Below, in pieces: positions 1-8,092 of a stretch of 36,010 nt of DNA. A model generated the notes under the pieces. It was not told the origin of the DNA. It saw only the letters and a program-made list of their open reading frames with translations, and ran no database searches. The stretch comes from Limnohabitans sp. GTDB taxonomy: Bacteria > Pseudomonadota > Gammaproteobacteria > Burkholderiales > Burkholderiaceae_C. The stretch lies in assembly GCA_023255445.1 (NCBI GenBank), contig JALRIL010000155.1, positions 1 through 36,010 of the forward strand. The letters are read 5' to 3'. The position numbers were made by a program, and so were the translations under genes. Numbering within the stretch: the stretch's first letter is position 1; each line of letters opens with the position of its first letter.

Positions 1-210
1 GGTGAGCGTCAGGCAAATCAGGCCCCGACCAAAGCGGGCCATGAAGTTGATGGCCTCAGGGGTGACGTGGTCTGAAGCCAGGACCAGGTCGCCTTCGTTT
101 TCGCGGTCTTCTTCGTCCACCAGGATCACGATGCGACCGGCTTTCATCTCGGCCACGATCTCTTCGACGGGCGAAATCGCCACGGGGGTCAGTTGTGCGG
201 GCGCGTTCAT
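1..210 (-). CDS. ribBA: RibBA, 3,4-dihydroxy-2-butanone-4-phosphate synthase / GTP cyclohydrolase II (N-terminal part only)
   Basis: Only the first 70 codons lie in the window; the gene runs off the left edge and is absent from the ORF track because it is open-ended. The visible protein begins MNAPAQLTP and contains [12 protein letters not shown] and the start of the GLICLTLT segment. These are the acidic active-site loop and following strand of the RibB domain, which converts ribulose 5-phosphate to dihydroxybutanone phosphate plus formate for riboflavin synthesis. Whether a GTP cyclohydrolase II domain follows cannot be seen; RibBA fusions are usual in related bacteria, so the symbol is an expectation. 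The ATG overlaps the ribE stop as ATGA, which indicates a ribE-ribBA operon with coupled translation. Confidence 0.85.
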   Translation of the reverse strand, partial: MNAPAQLTPVAISPVEEIVAEMKAGRIVILVDEEDRENEGDLVLASDHVTPEAINFMARFGRGLICLTLT

Positions 211-845
211 GCGGTGTCTTTCTGGACCAGGCCTGCGCTGAGCATGCGCTCCACATAGCGGGCCACGGTGTCGATTTCGAGGTTGACGCGGCTGCCAGCC
301 TTCAGGCTGCCCAGCGCGGTGTTTTGTAGGGTATGCGGAATCAGGTTGATGCTGACCTCGCAGCCTTCGTCCAGATCGTTCACCTTGTTCACCGTGAGGC
401 TCACGCCGTTGATGGTGATGGAGCCCTTGTAGGCCAGGTACTTGGCCAGCGCAGGCGGGGCCAGCACGCACAGCTCCCAGCTTTCGCCGACCTGCTCAAA
501 GCGGCTTACGCTGCCCACACCGTCGACGTGGCCTGAGACAATGTGTCCGCCCAAGCGGTCGTGGGCGCGCAGCGCTTTTTCGAGGTTGATGGGGCCAGGC
601 TGGTCAAGTCCGCAGGTCTTGTCCAGCGATTCGGCAGAAATGTCGATCGTGAACTGTTGCAGCTCGGGGTTGAAGGTGGTGACGGTCATGCAGGCGCCGT
701 TGAGGGCGATGCTGTCGCCCAGACCCACGTCGTCGAGGTAGCCGGCGGGCGCCTCGATGGTCAGGCGCTTGCCGTGTTGTAAAGAGCGACCCAGGTCGTG
801 GAGGGCGACGATTCGCCCCACGCCGGTGATGATTCCGGTGAACAT
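207..845 (-). CDS. ribE: Riboflavin synthase, alpha subunit
   Basis: A 212-residue protein starting [12 protein letters not shown], the near-universal beginning of this family. It catalyses dismutation of two 6,7-dimethyl-8-ribityllumazine molecules to riboflavin in the cytoplasm. The two tandem lumazine-binding barrels are visible: the first with [13 protein letters not shown] and [13 protein letters not shown], the second with [12 protein letters not shown] and [13 protein letters not shown]. The ORF track extends 65 codons further upstream, but that extension has no family similarity and runs into the phaR promoter side, so the start at 845 is preferred. It is co-directional with ribBA and divergent from phaR. 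No FMN riboswitch is recognisable upstream. Some species call this gene ribC. Confidence 0.95.
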   Translation of the reverse strand: MFTGIITGVGRIVALHDLGRSLQHGKRLTIEAPAGYLDDVGLGDSIALNGACMTVTTFNPELQQFTIDISAESLDKTCGLDQPGPINLEKALRAHDRLGGHIVSGHVDGVGSVSRFEQVGESWELCVLAPPALAKYLAYKGSITINGVSLTVNKVNDLDEGCEVSINLIPHTLQNTALGSLKAGSRVNLEIDTVARYVERMLSAGLVQKDTA

Positions 846-926
846 GACTCGTATTTTCGCAGGATATGGGGCTGTTTCCCGTACCTGCATACAAAAAGCC
901 TGCCACCGACCTAGGGTAAGCCATGG

Positions 927-978
927 GCGGGCATGCGCAGCTGGGTGCCTAAAATATGTTGCATTGCAGCATGCCCGC
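927..978. promoter_or_regulatory. Inverted repeat in the ribE-phaR divergent region (candidate operator)
   Basis: A perfect 10-bp inverted repeat, GCGGGCATGC at 927-936 and GCATGCCCGC at 969-978, flanks an AT-richer core with TAAAAT at 950-955 and TTGCATTGCAGCATGC at 959-974. PhaR repressors are known in other bacteria to bind TGC/GCA-rich sites and to control their own genes. An autoregulatory PhaR site just upstream of the phaR start is therefore plausible, but this is inference from motif and position only. Confidence 0.35.
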
Positions 979-1006
979 TGGGTGGCTGATCTGTCTGGAG
1001 CCTCAA

Positions 1007-1450
1007 GTGTCTGTTTCGTCCAAATCCAAGCCCGTCCCATCCCATGACGAGGGCTTGCACATCATCAAGAAATACCCCAACCGCCGCTTGTACGACACGC
1101 ACACCTCCACTTACGTGACTTTGGCCGAGGTCAAACAGCTGGTGCTCAAGGCCCGGCCATTTGCGGTGCGGGATGCCAAAACGGGCGAGGACCTGACGCG
1201 GTCCATCCTGCTGCAGATCATTCTGGAAGAAGAGGCCGCCGGCATGCCTTTGTTCAGTGAACAGGCGTTGGCCAACATCATTCGTTTTTATGGTCATACC
1301 TCGCAGGCTTACATGGGCAGCATGCTCGACAGCCAGCTCAATGCCCTGGCCCAATGGCAAACCCGGCTGGGTGAGCAATCTGTGCCCTTGATGGATCAGA
1401 TGAAAAAACAGACCGAACAAATGTGGGGCGCTTTTGGCCTGAAGCTCTGA
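1007..1450 (+). CDS. phaR: PhaR, polyhydroxyalkanoate synthesis repressor (short form)
   Basis: A cytoplasmic DNA-binding regulator that senses polyhydroxyalkanoate granules and represses phasin genes and usually itself. The N-terminal DNA-binding domain is clear: [19 protein letters not shown], then the PHB-accumulation regulatory segment with [20 protein letters not shown] and [16 protein letters not shown]. The GTG at 1007 is chosen because GGAG lies seven bases upstream and the family core begins soon after; the track's ATG at 956 adds 17 residues without family similarity. At 147 residues it is shorter than the roughly 180-190 residues I expect for Burkholderiales PhaR: the C-terminal region after the [12 protein letters not shown] helix is reduced. 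rimO follows after 40 bp on the same strand. Confidence 0.85.
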   Translation: MSVSSKSKPVPSHDEGLHIIKKYPNRRLYDTHTSTYVTLAEVKQLVLKARPFAVRDAKTGEDLTRSILLQIILEEEAAGMPLFSEQALANIIRFYGHTSQAYMGSMLDSQLNALAQWQTRLGEQSVPLMDQMKKQTEQMWGAFGLKL

Positions 1451-1490
1451 GGCCACCGCGCCTGACCCGTTTTGCAGGGACAATCGGGGC

Positions 1491-2894
1491 ATGAACGCAG
1501 AAGTTTCCACACCCAACGCCAAACAGGACGCCCCCAAAGTGGGCTTTGTCAGCCTGGGCTGTCCCAAGGCGCTGACCGACTCCGAATTGATCCTCACGCA
1601 ACTGAGCGCCGAGGGTTACCAAACCTCCAAAACCTTTGACGGGGCCGATCTGGTCATCGTCAACACCTGTGGCTTCATTGACGATGCCGTCAAGGAAAGC
1701 CTGGACACGATCGCCGAAGCCCTGGCCGAAAACGGCAAAGTCATCGTGACGGGTTGCCTGGGCGCCCGTACGGCCGAGGAGGGGGGCAACTTCGTGCTCG
1801 ACAAGCACCCCAGCGTGCTGGCCGTGACGGGACCGCACGCCACCCAAGAGGTGATGGATGCGGTTCACACCCATTTGCCCAAACCGCACGATCCTTTCCT
1901 GGACCTCGTGCCCGGCGGCTTTGGCGAGGCGGGCCTCAAACTCACGCCCAAGCATTACGCGTATTTGAAGATCAGCGAAGGCTGCAACCACCGCTGCACC
2001 TTTTGCATCATCCCGTCCATGCGGGGTGACCTGGTCTCGCGCCCGATTGGCGATGTGCTCAAGGAATCCAAGGCCTTGTTCGAAGGCGGTGTGAAAGAGC
2101 TGCTGGTCATCAGCCAGGACACTTCAGCTTATGGCGTGGATGTGAAGTACCGCACGGGTTTTTGGGACGGCAAACCCGTCAAGACGCGCATGCTGGAGCT
2201 GGTGCAGACCTTGGGCGAGATGGCCCGCGAACACGGGGCCTGGGTGCGCTTGCACTATGTCTACCCCTACCCCAGCGTGGACGACATCATTCCGCTCATG
2301 GCCGAAGGCCTGGTGTTGCCTTATCTGGATGTGCCGTTTCAGCACAGCCACCCTGATGTGCTGCGCCGCATGAAGCGCCCCGCCAGCGGCGAGAAAAACC
2401 TGGAGCGCATCCAGCGCTGGCGCGAGCTGTGCCCGGAGCTGGTGATCCGCAGCACCTTCATTGCCGGTTTCCCGGGCGAGACCGAAGAAGAGTTTGAGCA
2501 CCTGTTGGACTTTTTGCGCGAAGCGCAGATCGACCGTGCAGGTTGCTTTGCCTACAGCCCGGTGCATGGCGCCAGAGCCAATGATTTGCCGGGGCAGTTG
2601 CCCGACGCATTGCGCGAAGCGCGTCGTTCGCGTTTCATGGAAGTGGCTGAAGAAGTATCCATCGCGCGCTTGCAGCGCCGGGTGGGCTCGAACATGCAAG
2701 TGCTGGTCGATTCCGCACCAGCCATGGGCCGGCGCGGTGGTCAGGGCCGAAGCTACGCCGATGCGCCCGAGATCGATGGCGTTGTCCGTCTGCTGCCACC
2801 CGAAAAAATCAGCAAAACCCTCAAGGTGGGCGAGTTCACCCGCGCGCGCATTGTGAGCGTTGAGGGCCACGACCTCGTGGCCCAGCCCATTTAA
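1491..2894 (+). CDS. rimO: RimO, ribosomal protein S12 (Asp) methylthiotransferase
   Basis: A radical SAM enzyme that methylthiolates the conserved aspartate near position 88 of ribosomal protein S12. The 467-residue protein has the N-terminal methylthiotransferase domain with three cluster cysteines ([13 protein letters not shown] with C24, [19 protein letters not shown]). The radical SAM signature [17 protein letters not shown] has C165, C169 and C172. The C-terminal TRAM-like domain ends in [27 protein letters not shown] and the PSMRG segment separate RimO from the tRNA enzyme MiaB. The ATG follows a purine-rich AGGGA about ten bases upstream. It is convergent with the response-regulator gene with a nine-base gap; no clear terminator is visible between them. 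Confidence 0.96.
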   Translation: MNAEVSTPNAKQDAPKVGFVSLGCPKALTDSELILTQLSAEGYQTSKTFDGADLVIVNTCGFIDDAVKESLDTIAEALAENGKVIVTGCLGARTAEEGGNFVLDKHPSVLAVTGPHATQEVMDAVHTHLPKPHDPFLDLVPGGFGEAGLKLTPKHYAYLKISEGCNHRCTFCIIPSMRGDLVSRPIGDVLKESKALFEGGVKELLVISQDTSAYGVDVKYRTGFWDGKPVKTRMLELVQTLGEMAREHGAWVRLHYVYPYPSVDDIIPLMAEGLVLPYLDVPFQHSHPDVLRRMKRPASGEKNLERIQRWRELCPELVIRSTFIAGFPGETEEEFEHLLDFLREAQIDRAGCFAYSPVHGARANDLPGQLPDALREARRSRFMEVAEEVSIARLQRRVGSNMQVLVDSAPAMGRRGGQGRSYADAPEIDGVVRLLPPEKISKTLKVGEFTRARIVSVEGHDLVAQPI

Positions 2895-2903
2895 GCCGGG
2901 GCC

Positions 2904-3605
2904 CTACACCACCTTGAGCGGGTAGCCCAGGGCATAGCCATAACCGCGCAAGGTGCGTATGGTGTCCTCGGGAGCGCCACATGCACTGAGTTTCTTGCGC
3001 AAGGTGCTGACCCGCATTTCCAGGTTGGCTGGCAGCAGTCCCTTGTCTTTGGTGTCGATCAGCTGCATGGCTTGCCAGCGCTCCAGTTGCTGGCCAGGGG
3101 CACGACTCAGCGCGGCCAAAAGCAGGCTCTCGCCCTGGGTCAAGAGCACGGGTTCTTTGGGGCCGGTCAGCCACCAGGTTTGGCTGTTGAGCTCCAGTGC
3201 AAGGTGCTCGGTCGAGGTTTGCGTGGGTCGGACACGACGCCCCAGGCTGTTGATACAGGCGAGCAGTTCGGCTTGTTCCACCGGCTTGATCAGATAGTTG
3301 TCGGCCCCGCAGGCGTAGCCCTCCAGGCGGTCTTGCAGTTGCCCCCGGGCCGTCATGAGCACGATGCCTGCCTTGGGGTGGCTTTGCCGAATGCGATCGG
3401 CCAGGCTGAAACCATTTTCGCCGGGCAGGTTGACGTCAATGATGTACAGGTCAGGCAGGCTGTGCGTGGGGGTGTTGTCGATGTCTTCGGCGCAGTCCAG
3501 GCTGGTGACGCGGTGTCCCTGGTCTTGCAGAAAGGCTGTGGTGGCTTCGCGCAAACCATCGTTGTCTTCCACGATCAGGATGTGCAGGGACTGGGGCGAA
3601 TGCAT
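2904..3605 (-). CDS. OmpR/PhoB-family response regulator
   Basis: A 233-residue two-domain regulator. The receiver domain carries the acidic pocket (VEDNDG, D14), the phosphoacceptor D57 in YIIDVNLPGENG, T85 in LMTARG and K107 in LIKPVEQ. The C-terminal winged-helix DNA-binding domain ends with the family hallmark EDTIRTLRGYGYALG. The start at MHSPQSLHILIVED is chosen because the receiver fold begins there; the 20 upstream codons in the track look like leader. It lies 78 bp downstream of the membrane kinase on the same strand and is almost certainly its partner. By position it probably controls the divergent export cassette through the shared intergenic region. The target is inferred, not seen. 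Confidence 0.93.
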   Translation of the reverse strand: MHSPQSLHILIVEDNDGLREATTAFLQDQGHRVTSLDCAEDIDNTPTHSLPDLYIIDVNLPGENGFSLADRIRQSHPKAGIVLMTARGQLQDRLEGYACGADNYLIKPVEQAELLACINSLGRRVRPTQTSTEHLALELNSQTWWLTGPKEPVLLTQGESLLLAALSRAPGQQLERWQAMQLIDTKDKGLLPANLEMRVSTLRKKLSACGAPEDTIRTLRGYGYALGYPLKVV

Positions 3606-3683
3606 GTGTGTCAGGTAGAAAACGTGTTGGCGTAAATGTAGGCAATGTGCGCAGCTGCGGACCAAATCTAACCAAATGCGGCT

Positions 3684-5579
3684 TCAAGTACCCTTGGGCA
3701 GGGTCAATACAAAGCGCACCTGTTCACCAAACGGATCGTAGTCCACGCGCCCTCCGAGTTTGTGCATCAGGTTGCGCACCAGGAACAAACCCAGGCCCGT
3801 GCCTGCCTGGCGTTGTGCGCCAGGGGTACGGTAGTACTTGCCAAACACTTTCTCCCTGTCGGGCCAGCCGGATTTGCCCACCGTGTTGCTGATCAACAGC
3901 CTCTCAACGGGATGCGTATCTGTCGCCTGTAATGCTTCCATCTGAATGGGGGTATCGGGTGCGGCGTATTTGCAGGCGTTTTCCAGCAAGTTGCTGATCA
4001 CAATGAACAACAATTGCGGGTCGGTCAACAGGGGCCATTGCGCAGGCAGATTGACATGTACACGCTCAGGGGCCGGACAGGCAGCGACAGCATCGTGCAG
4101 CATGGCCACCAGATCAACATGGGAGGCATGAATCTGCAGGCCCTGGTCGCCCAACTGGGTGCTTTGCAGGCAGCGCTCGATCACGGCGTTCATTTCTCGG
4201 ATGGCGCGTTTGATGTCCAGTGCCCCTTTGCTGCCTGGGTCCAAACGCATGTGCATGGTCGCCAAGGGTGTTTTGAGCTCGTGGGTCAACATCGTCAACA
4301 ACTGCTCTTGTTCCTGCCGAGCAAGGCGGTCTTGCTCGGCTTGCAGGTGCAGCCGCTCAAGTTGCTGCTGCGCCTGCTGTTGATGTTTTTGCCTCACATA
4401 CGCTCGGTACTGCAGCATAAGCAAGACCAAAAAGCCGCTGGCCAGGCCATGGGCCTGCACCAGGTAAATCGCGATCTCGGCACCTTTGGTCAGGCCCAGC
4501 CCGGGCAAGGAGGCCACAGCCAGAATCAGCAGCAGCAAGCTGTAAAAGCCGATCACAATACGACGAGGCAGGGCGGGTGGATTCAAAGAATCTTGCTCTC
4601 TCCACCCTCGTGCCAGCAAGGCAGCAATCAACAGCACGACGGGGGTGATCAGCACCGTAGACAGATTGATTTGCAAGGCCAGGCGGGGCATATCGAAGAC
4701 AAAAAACAAACTTAAATTCACAAACAACATGCCTGCCAACAAGCGCAGCGCCCACAGTGTCCAGAGGCGAGGCTTGAATTCGCTGAGGAAGACCAAGTGG
4801 AAATAAATGCCCGCACTGGTGGCCACCATGCTGAACAGGGACGACAGTAAATCCAGCGAATGCGCTGACCAGGACTGGGGCCAAAAGATGCGCATGTACC
4901 CCAGCACACACAAGGCGTAAATCAAGGCGGCCAGCTGTTTAAGGCCAAACAAGCCCGCCACCTTTTCCTTGGTGAACAGCCAGTGCGTGATACCCCAAAG
5001 CGAAAAAATGCTGACCAACCCCACATACAGTGCAAACAGCAGATGATCGGTTTGCACCAGGTTCAGCAAGTCGGGTTCACGCACCACGGTGGTTGAGAGT
5101 TGACGAGTGCTGGTCGAGGTGACGCGAAGCCAGATGTCCCTGGGCTGCTCGTTTGCGGCCAGCGGGACCAAAAAAGCCATGCCTTTCAAACTGGAAGCGC
5201 TTGGGTGGTGTGTGTCGCCTGTGCGGCCGGCCATGCCGTTGGGCGCAGCGGGATCGAAGACCTGAATGTCGTCCAGGTACACAGGTCGAATGCGCAACAC
5301 CAGATCGTCCTGCACGGGGCCAGGATTGGCCGCTGTACCCGCAATTCGTAAGCGGACCCACACCACAGAGTCGCCAAAGCCCTTGCTGAGCACCCCTTCA
5401 TAGGGGGTGGTTTCACGGCTCTGTACCTGGGGCCATTGCAGCTGGCCAGTGGAGTCTTCCAGCCAGGCGCGTTCTGTGATGAGGTCTTGGCCCGCAAACG
5501 CAGGTGTGACGGATTGCAGCCAGAACCCGATGAGCCAAGCGACCCATGTCAGGAATTTAATTCCTTTAAATTTATACAT
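3684..5579 (-). CDS. Membrane sensor histidine kinase with 7TMR-DISM sensor
   Basis: A 631-residue sensor kinase. It starts with a Sec signal peptide (cleavage likely after TPAFA, about residue 29), followed by a periplasmic beta-rich domain of the 7TMR-DISMED2 type (about 35-180) with VVWVRLRIAG and DIWLRVTST. A block of hydrophobic helices (about 185-400, the 7TM part) follows. A glutamine-rich coiled coil (about 402-428) leads into the HisKA domain with LTHELKTPLATM; the phosphoacceptor is H433. The ATPase domain has NLLENACKYA (about 530) and GTGLGLFLVRNL (about 593). There is no receiver domain. DISMED2-type domains resemble carbohydrate-binding folds, so a sugar or envelope ligand is possible but unproven. 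No obvious ribosome-binding site precedes the ATG. Confidence 0.93.
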   Translation of the reverse strand: MYKFKGIKFLTWVAWLIGFWLQSVTPAFAGQDLITERAWLEDSTGQLQWPQVQSRETTPYEGVLSKGFGDSVVWVRLRIAGTAANPGPVQDDLVLRIRPVYLDDIQVFDPAAPNGMAGRTGDTHHPSASSLKGMAFLVPLAANEQPRDIWLRVTSTSTRQLSTTVVREPDLLNLVQTDHLLFALYVGLVSIFSLWGITHWLFTKEKVAGLFGLKQLAALIYALCVLGYMRIFWPQSWSAHSLDLLSSLFSMVATSAGIYFHLVFLSEFKPRLWTLWALRLLAGMLFVNLSLFFVFDMPRLALQINLSTVLITPVVLLIAALLARGWREQDSLNPPALPRRIVIGFYSLLLLILAVASLPGLGLTKGAEIAIYLVQAHGLASGFLVLLMLQYRAYVRQKHQQQAQQQLERLHLQAEQDRLARQEQEQLLTMLTHELKTPLATMHMRLDPGSKGALDIKRAIREMNAVIERCLQSTQLGDQGLQIHASHVDLVAMLHDAVAACPAPERVHVNLPAQWPLLTDPQLLFIVISNLLENACKYAAPDTPIQMEALQATDTHPVERLLISNTVGKSGWPDREKVFGKYYRTPGAQRQAGTGLGLFLVRNLMHKLGGRVDYDPFGEQVRFVLTLPKGT

Positions 5580-5740
5580 TTAATGAATTTGTGAATTTTG
5601 GGATATTTTGGATTGCGGCGATTTTGGTTGGTATGCTTGCAAAACGCTTAAATGAACACTTTTTGTTGTTTAAAAATGAGTTCAAAAGCACACATCTTTC
5701 TTTTGGTTTAATGGTTTGGAATTGATATGAAAAGAAGCAC
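5580..5740. promoter_or_regulatory. AT-rich divergent control region between the kinase and the export cassette
   Basis: This 161-bp stretch is much more AT-rich than its surroundings and separates the two divergent operons. On the plus strand ATTTTGGGAT (5595-5604) and ATTTTGGATT (5605-5614) form a tandem direct repeat with exact 10-bp phasing. A third copy, ATTTTGGTTG, lies at 5621-5630, and a related CTTTTGGTTT sits at about 5699. OmpR-family regulators commonly bind tandem direct repeats of this spacing, so this is the best candidate site for the adjacent response regulator. TGAAC and GTTCA (5653-5657, 5680-5684) form a short inverted repeat. I could not assign convincing -35/-10 pairs. 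Confidence 0.5.
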
Positions 5741-7306
5741 TTGAGCAAAGTGGTGCAAATGTCTGCTGTGGCCTTGGCCTGTGTGGTGATGGCAGGGTGT
5801 TCGAGTGTAGGTCCTGTGGCCATCAAGCCACAAGACATCCAGGCTATGAACAAGCAAGACGCTGAGGCCATGCGGAAAAATGTGGAGCCGATCACGGGCT
5901 CGCTGACGCTGGAAGAAGCGCTGGCACGTGCCCTGAAATACAACCTCGACCACCGCGCCAAAATGATGGAGCAGGCCTTGGCCTTGGGTCAGTTGGATGT
6001 GGGCAAGTTCGACATGCTGCCCAAGATCATGGTGCAAGCAGGTTACTCAAACCGCAGTATTCCACGCTTTACGGCTTCTCAGGGTTACACGGAATGGCTG
6101 CGAGATGGAACCATTTCCAAAGGCACCAGCTTCTCAACCTCTTCCGAGGACTACCACTACACCGCCGAACTGGGTATGACCTGGAGCTTGCTGGATGTGG
6201 GTTTGGGCTACTATGGCGCCAAACAAAACGAAGCACGCTTCCAGATCGCGTCTGAGAAGCGTCGCAAAGCGATGCAGCTGCTGATGCAAGACGTGCGCAA
6301 TGCCTACTGGCGTGCGGCCAGCGCGCAGCTGCTCAAGGCTGACGTGAAAAAGACCATTGCCCTGGCAGAAGAGGCGATGGCGGACTCCAAAAAAATGGCC
6401 GCTGAGCGCGTGAAGAATCCGCTGGAGCCCCTGCGTTACCAGCGCCAGTTGCTCGAGAACCTGCGCCTGCTGGAGAACATCAACCAGGAACTGTCTTCCG
6501 CACAGGTTGAGTTGGCTTCCTTGATCAACGCGCCTTTGAATCAAGCCATTGTGATTGCGGACGCCGAGATCAAAAACATCGACAGCCATATTGAGGACGT
6601 GCCGCACGAGCGCCTGGAAGAGGTGGCCATGCTTGGCAACCCCGACTTGCGCGAGCAGCACTACAACACCGCCATTGCTCAGGAAGAAACCCGTCGCACT
6701 CTGGTGCGCATGTTCCCGAACCTGGTGTTCAACTACGGCGTCAAGTACGACACCGACAACTACCTGATGAACCGCAACTGGAACGAAGCGGGTCTGCAGC
6801 TGTCGTTCAACCTGATGAACCTGTTCACGGGCAGCTCGCAAATGAAGCTGGCCGAGGCGGGCGTCAAGCTTGCGGACCAGCGCCGCATGGCCATGCAAAT
6901 GACCGTGCTTACGCAAATGCACCTGGCACGTTTGGCAGTCATCAACAGCCGCAGCCAGTTTGACCGCGCTGATGCGGTCTACACCACGGACCAGAAGATC
7001 AGCACGATCATGAAGGCCCGCCAGTCTGTGCAGCAGCAAAGCAAGCTGGACTTGGTGAGCACCCAGGCTTCGGAAATTTTGAGCCTGCTGCGCCGCTACC
7101 AGGCGCTGGCACAAGTGCAAGTGGCCGAGAACCGCTTGATTGCCACCTTGGGCCTGGACATGGACATTGGCAGCTTGAGCGATGTGTCCCTCAAGGACCT
7201 GACTGAAAAGCTTCGCCAAAACCAGGCGCCATGGAAGCAACTGATTGAACAGCCGGCCAGCGCTACGAGCCTGGTTAAAGTGCCTGCCGTGGTCAGCAAG
7301 TGGTGA
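5741..7306 (+). CDS. TolC-like outer-membrane channel lipoprotein (OMF family)
   Basis: An outer-membrane efflux/secretion channel. The N-terminus is a lipoprotein signal with lipobox VMAGCSS, so C20 would be lipidated. The mature part has two long alpha-helical OEP repeats: one begins LTLEEALARALKYNLDHRAK, and the halves carry heptad-rich helices such as ERVKNPLEPLRYQRQLLENL. Length (521 residues) fits the family. The start is problematic: the frame opens only at a TTG at 5741, with a stop just upstream. An ATG at 5727 in another frame gives MKRST and a stop overlapping the TTG; adding one base would join it to a better signal peptide. It is the first gene of the cassette and overlaps the adaptor gene by a few bases. 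It is expected to form the outer-membrane exit for the giant protein. Confidence 0.9.
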   Translation: MSKVVQMSAVALACVVMAGCSSVGPVAIKPQDIQAMNKQDAEAMRKNVEPITGSLTLEEALARALKYNLDHRAKMMEQALALGQLDVGKFDMLPKIMVQAGYSNRSIPRFTASQGYTEWLRDGTISKGTSFSTSSEDYHYTAELGMTWSLLDVGLGYYGAKQNEARFQIASEKRRKAMQLLMQDVRNAYWRAASAQLLKADVKKTIALAEEAMADSKKMAAERVKNPLEPLRYQRQLLENLRLLENINQELSSAQVELASLINAPLNQAIVIADAEIKNIDSHIEDVPHERLEEVAMLGNPDLREQHYNTAIAQEETRRTLVRMFPNLVFNYGVKYDTDNYLMNRNWNEAGLQLSFNLMNLFTGSSQMKLAEAGVKLADQRRMAMQMTVLTQMHLARLAVINSRSQFDRADAVYTTDQKISTIMKARQSVQQQSKLDLVSTQASEILSLLRRYQALAQVQVAENRLIATLGLDMDIGSLSDVSLKDLTEKLRQNQAPWKQLIEQPASATSLVKVPAVVSKW

Positions 7307-8091
7307 AACGGTTGAGTTCCAAGGCTGCAGTGCTGGGCCTTTGGGCTTGCGCTGCACTGCAAGCCACTGCTCAGCAGGCTGTGGTGCCTGTGCCGGGCGC
7401 AGCTGTTAAGCCCGCTATGGAGCGCTACGACATTCGTGCCCAGTTGATGCCGCGTCGCTACACCACGATTGCTGCAGAAATTGGCGCCAAGGTGTCCGGC
7501 TTGCCTGTGGCCGAAGGCTCGGCGTTTCGGGCGGGGCAGGTGTTGGTGAGTTTTGATTGCTCTTTGCAACGCGCGCAACTGGATAAGGCTCAGGCTGAAC
7601 TGGAAGGTGCAGAGCAAACGCTCAAATCCAATTTGCGTCTGCTGGAGCTGAACTCGGTGGGGCAGCTGGAACTTGATCTGTCCAAGTCGGCGGCCAACAA
7701 AGCCAAGGCGGAGGTTGGGGCGAACAAAGCCGTCTTGGCCAAGTGCCAGGTGCCCGCCCCATTTGCGGGTCGCGTGGCCGAGCAAAAAGTGCGCGAGCAG
7801 CAGTATGTGCAGCCAGGCCAGCCCCTGTTGGACATTCTGGACGACAGCGTGCTGGAGCTCGAGTTTCTGGTGCCGTCCAAGTGGCTGCGCTGGCTCAAAG
7901 TTGGTGGCGCGTTTGATGTGCAGATCGACGAAACCCAAAAAACCTACCCCGCGCGTTTTACGCGCATCGGCGCACGGGTTGACCCCGTTAGCCAGTCCGT
8001 CAAAGTGGCTGCGGCCATTCACGGCAAATTTCCTGAATTGATTGCAGGCATGAGCGGCAAGGTGCTGATCAAGCCAAACGAAGGACAGTGA
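7300..8091 (+). CDS. Periplasmic HlyD/AcrA-type membrane-fusion adaptor (short)
   Basis: A 263-residue periplasmic adaptor with a Sec signal peptide (likely cleavage after LQATA). It shows the split lipoyl domain: AEIGAKVSGLPVAEGSAFRA before, and APFAGRVAEQKVREQQYV after, a coiled-coil hairpin of about 60 residues (RAQLDKAQAELEGAEQTL onward). A beta-barrel domain (LELEFLVPSKWLRWLKVGG to the end) follows, but the membrane-proximal domain typical of RND adaptors is largely missing. Two cysteines, C87 in VSFDCSL and C149 in LAKCQVPAPF, bracket the hairpin and could form a disulfide. The start is GTG at 7300 or 7303, inside the last codons of the channel gene. The giant-protein gene begins one base after its stop, so the three are surely co-translated. 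Confidence 0.9.
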   Translation: MVKRLSSKAAVLGLWACAALQATAQQAVVPVPGAAVKPAMERYDIRAQLMPRRYTTIAAEIGAKVSGLPVAEGSAFRAGQVLVSFDCSLQRAQLDKAQAELEGAEQTLKSNLRLLELNSVGQLELDLSKSAANKAKAEVGANKAVLAKCQVPAPFAGRVAEQKVREQQYVQPGQPLLDILDDSVLELEFLVPSKWLRWLKVGGAFDVQIDETQKTYPARFTRIGARVDPVSQSVKVAAAIHGKFPELIAGMSGKVLIKPNEGQ

Positions 8092-8092
8092 C

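Noticed and set aside
846-1006. FMN riboswitch upstream of ribE
   Set aside because: The conserved RFN core segments are not recognisable, and the space is occupied by the phaR control region.
846-1040. 65-codon upstream extension of ribE in the ORF track
   Set aside because: It precedes the universal MFTGII start, has no family similarity and overlaps the phaR promoter region.
911-1597. 228-aa minus-strand ORF over phaR
   Set aside because: It is antisense to phaR and the rimO start, with shadow composition and no recognisable domain.
2885-2910. Copy of the tRNA-Leu 3' end at the far side of the accessory block (att site)
   Set aside because: The sequence around 2885-2910 shows no match to the tRNA end, and no integrase gene is present.
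6134-7357. 407-aa minus-strand ORF opposite the channel gene
   Set aside because: A GC-driven mirror frame; His/Gln-rich shadow protein with no domain.
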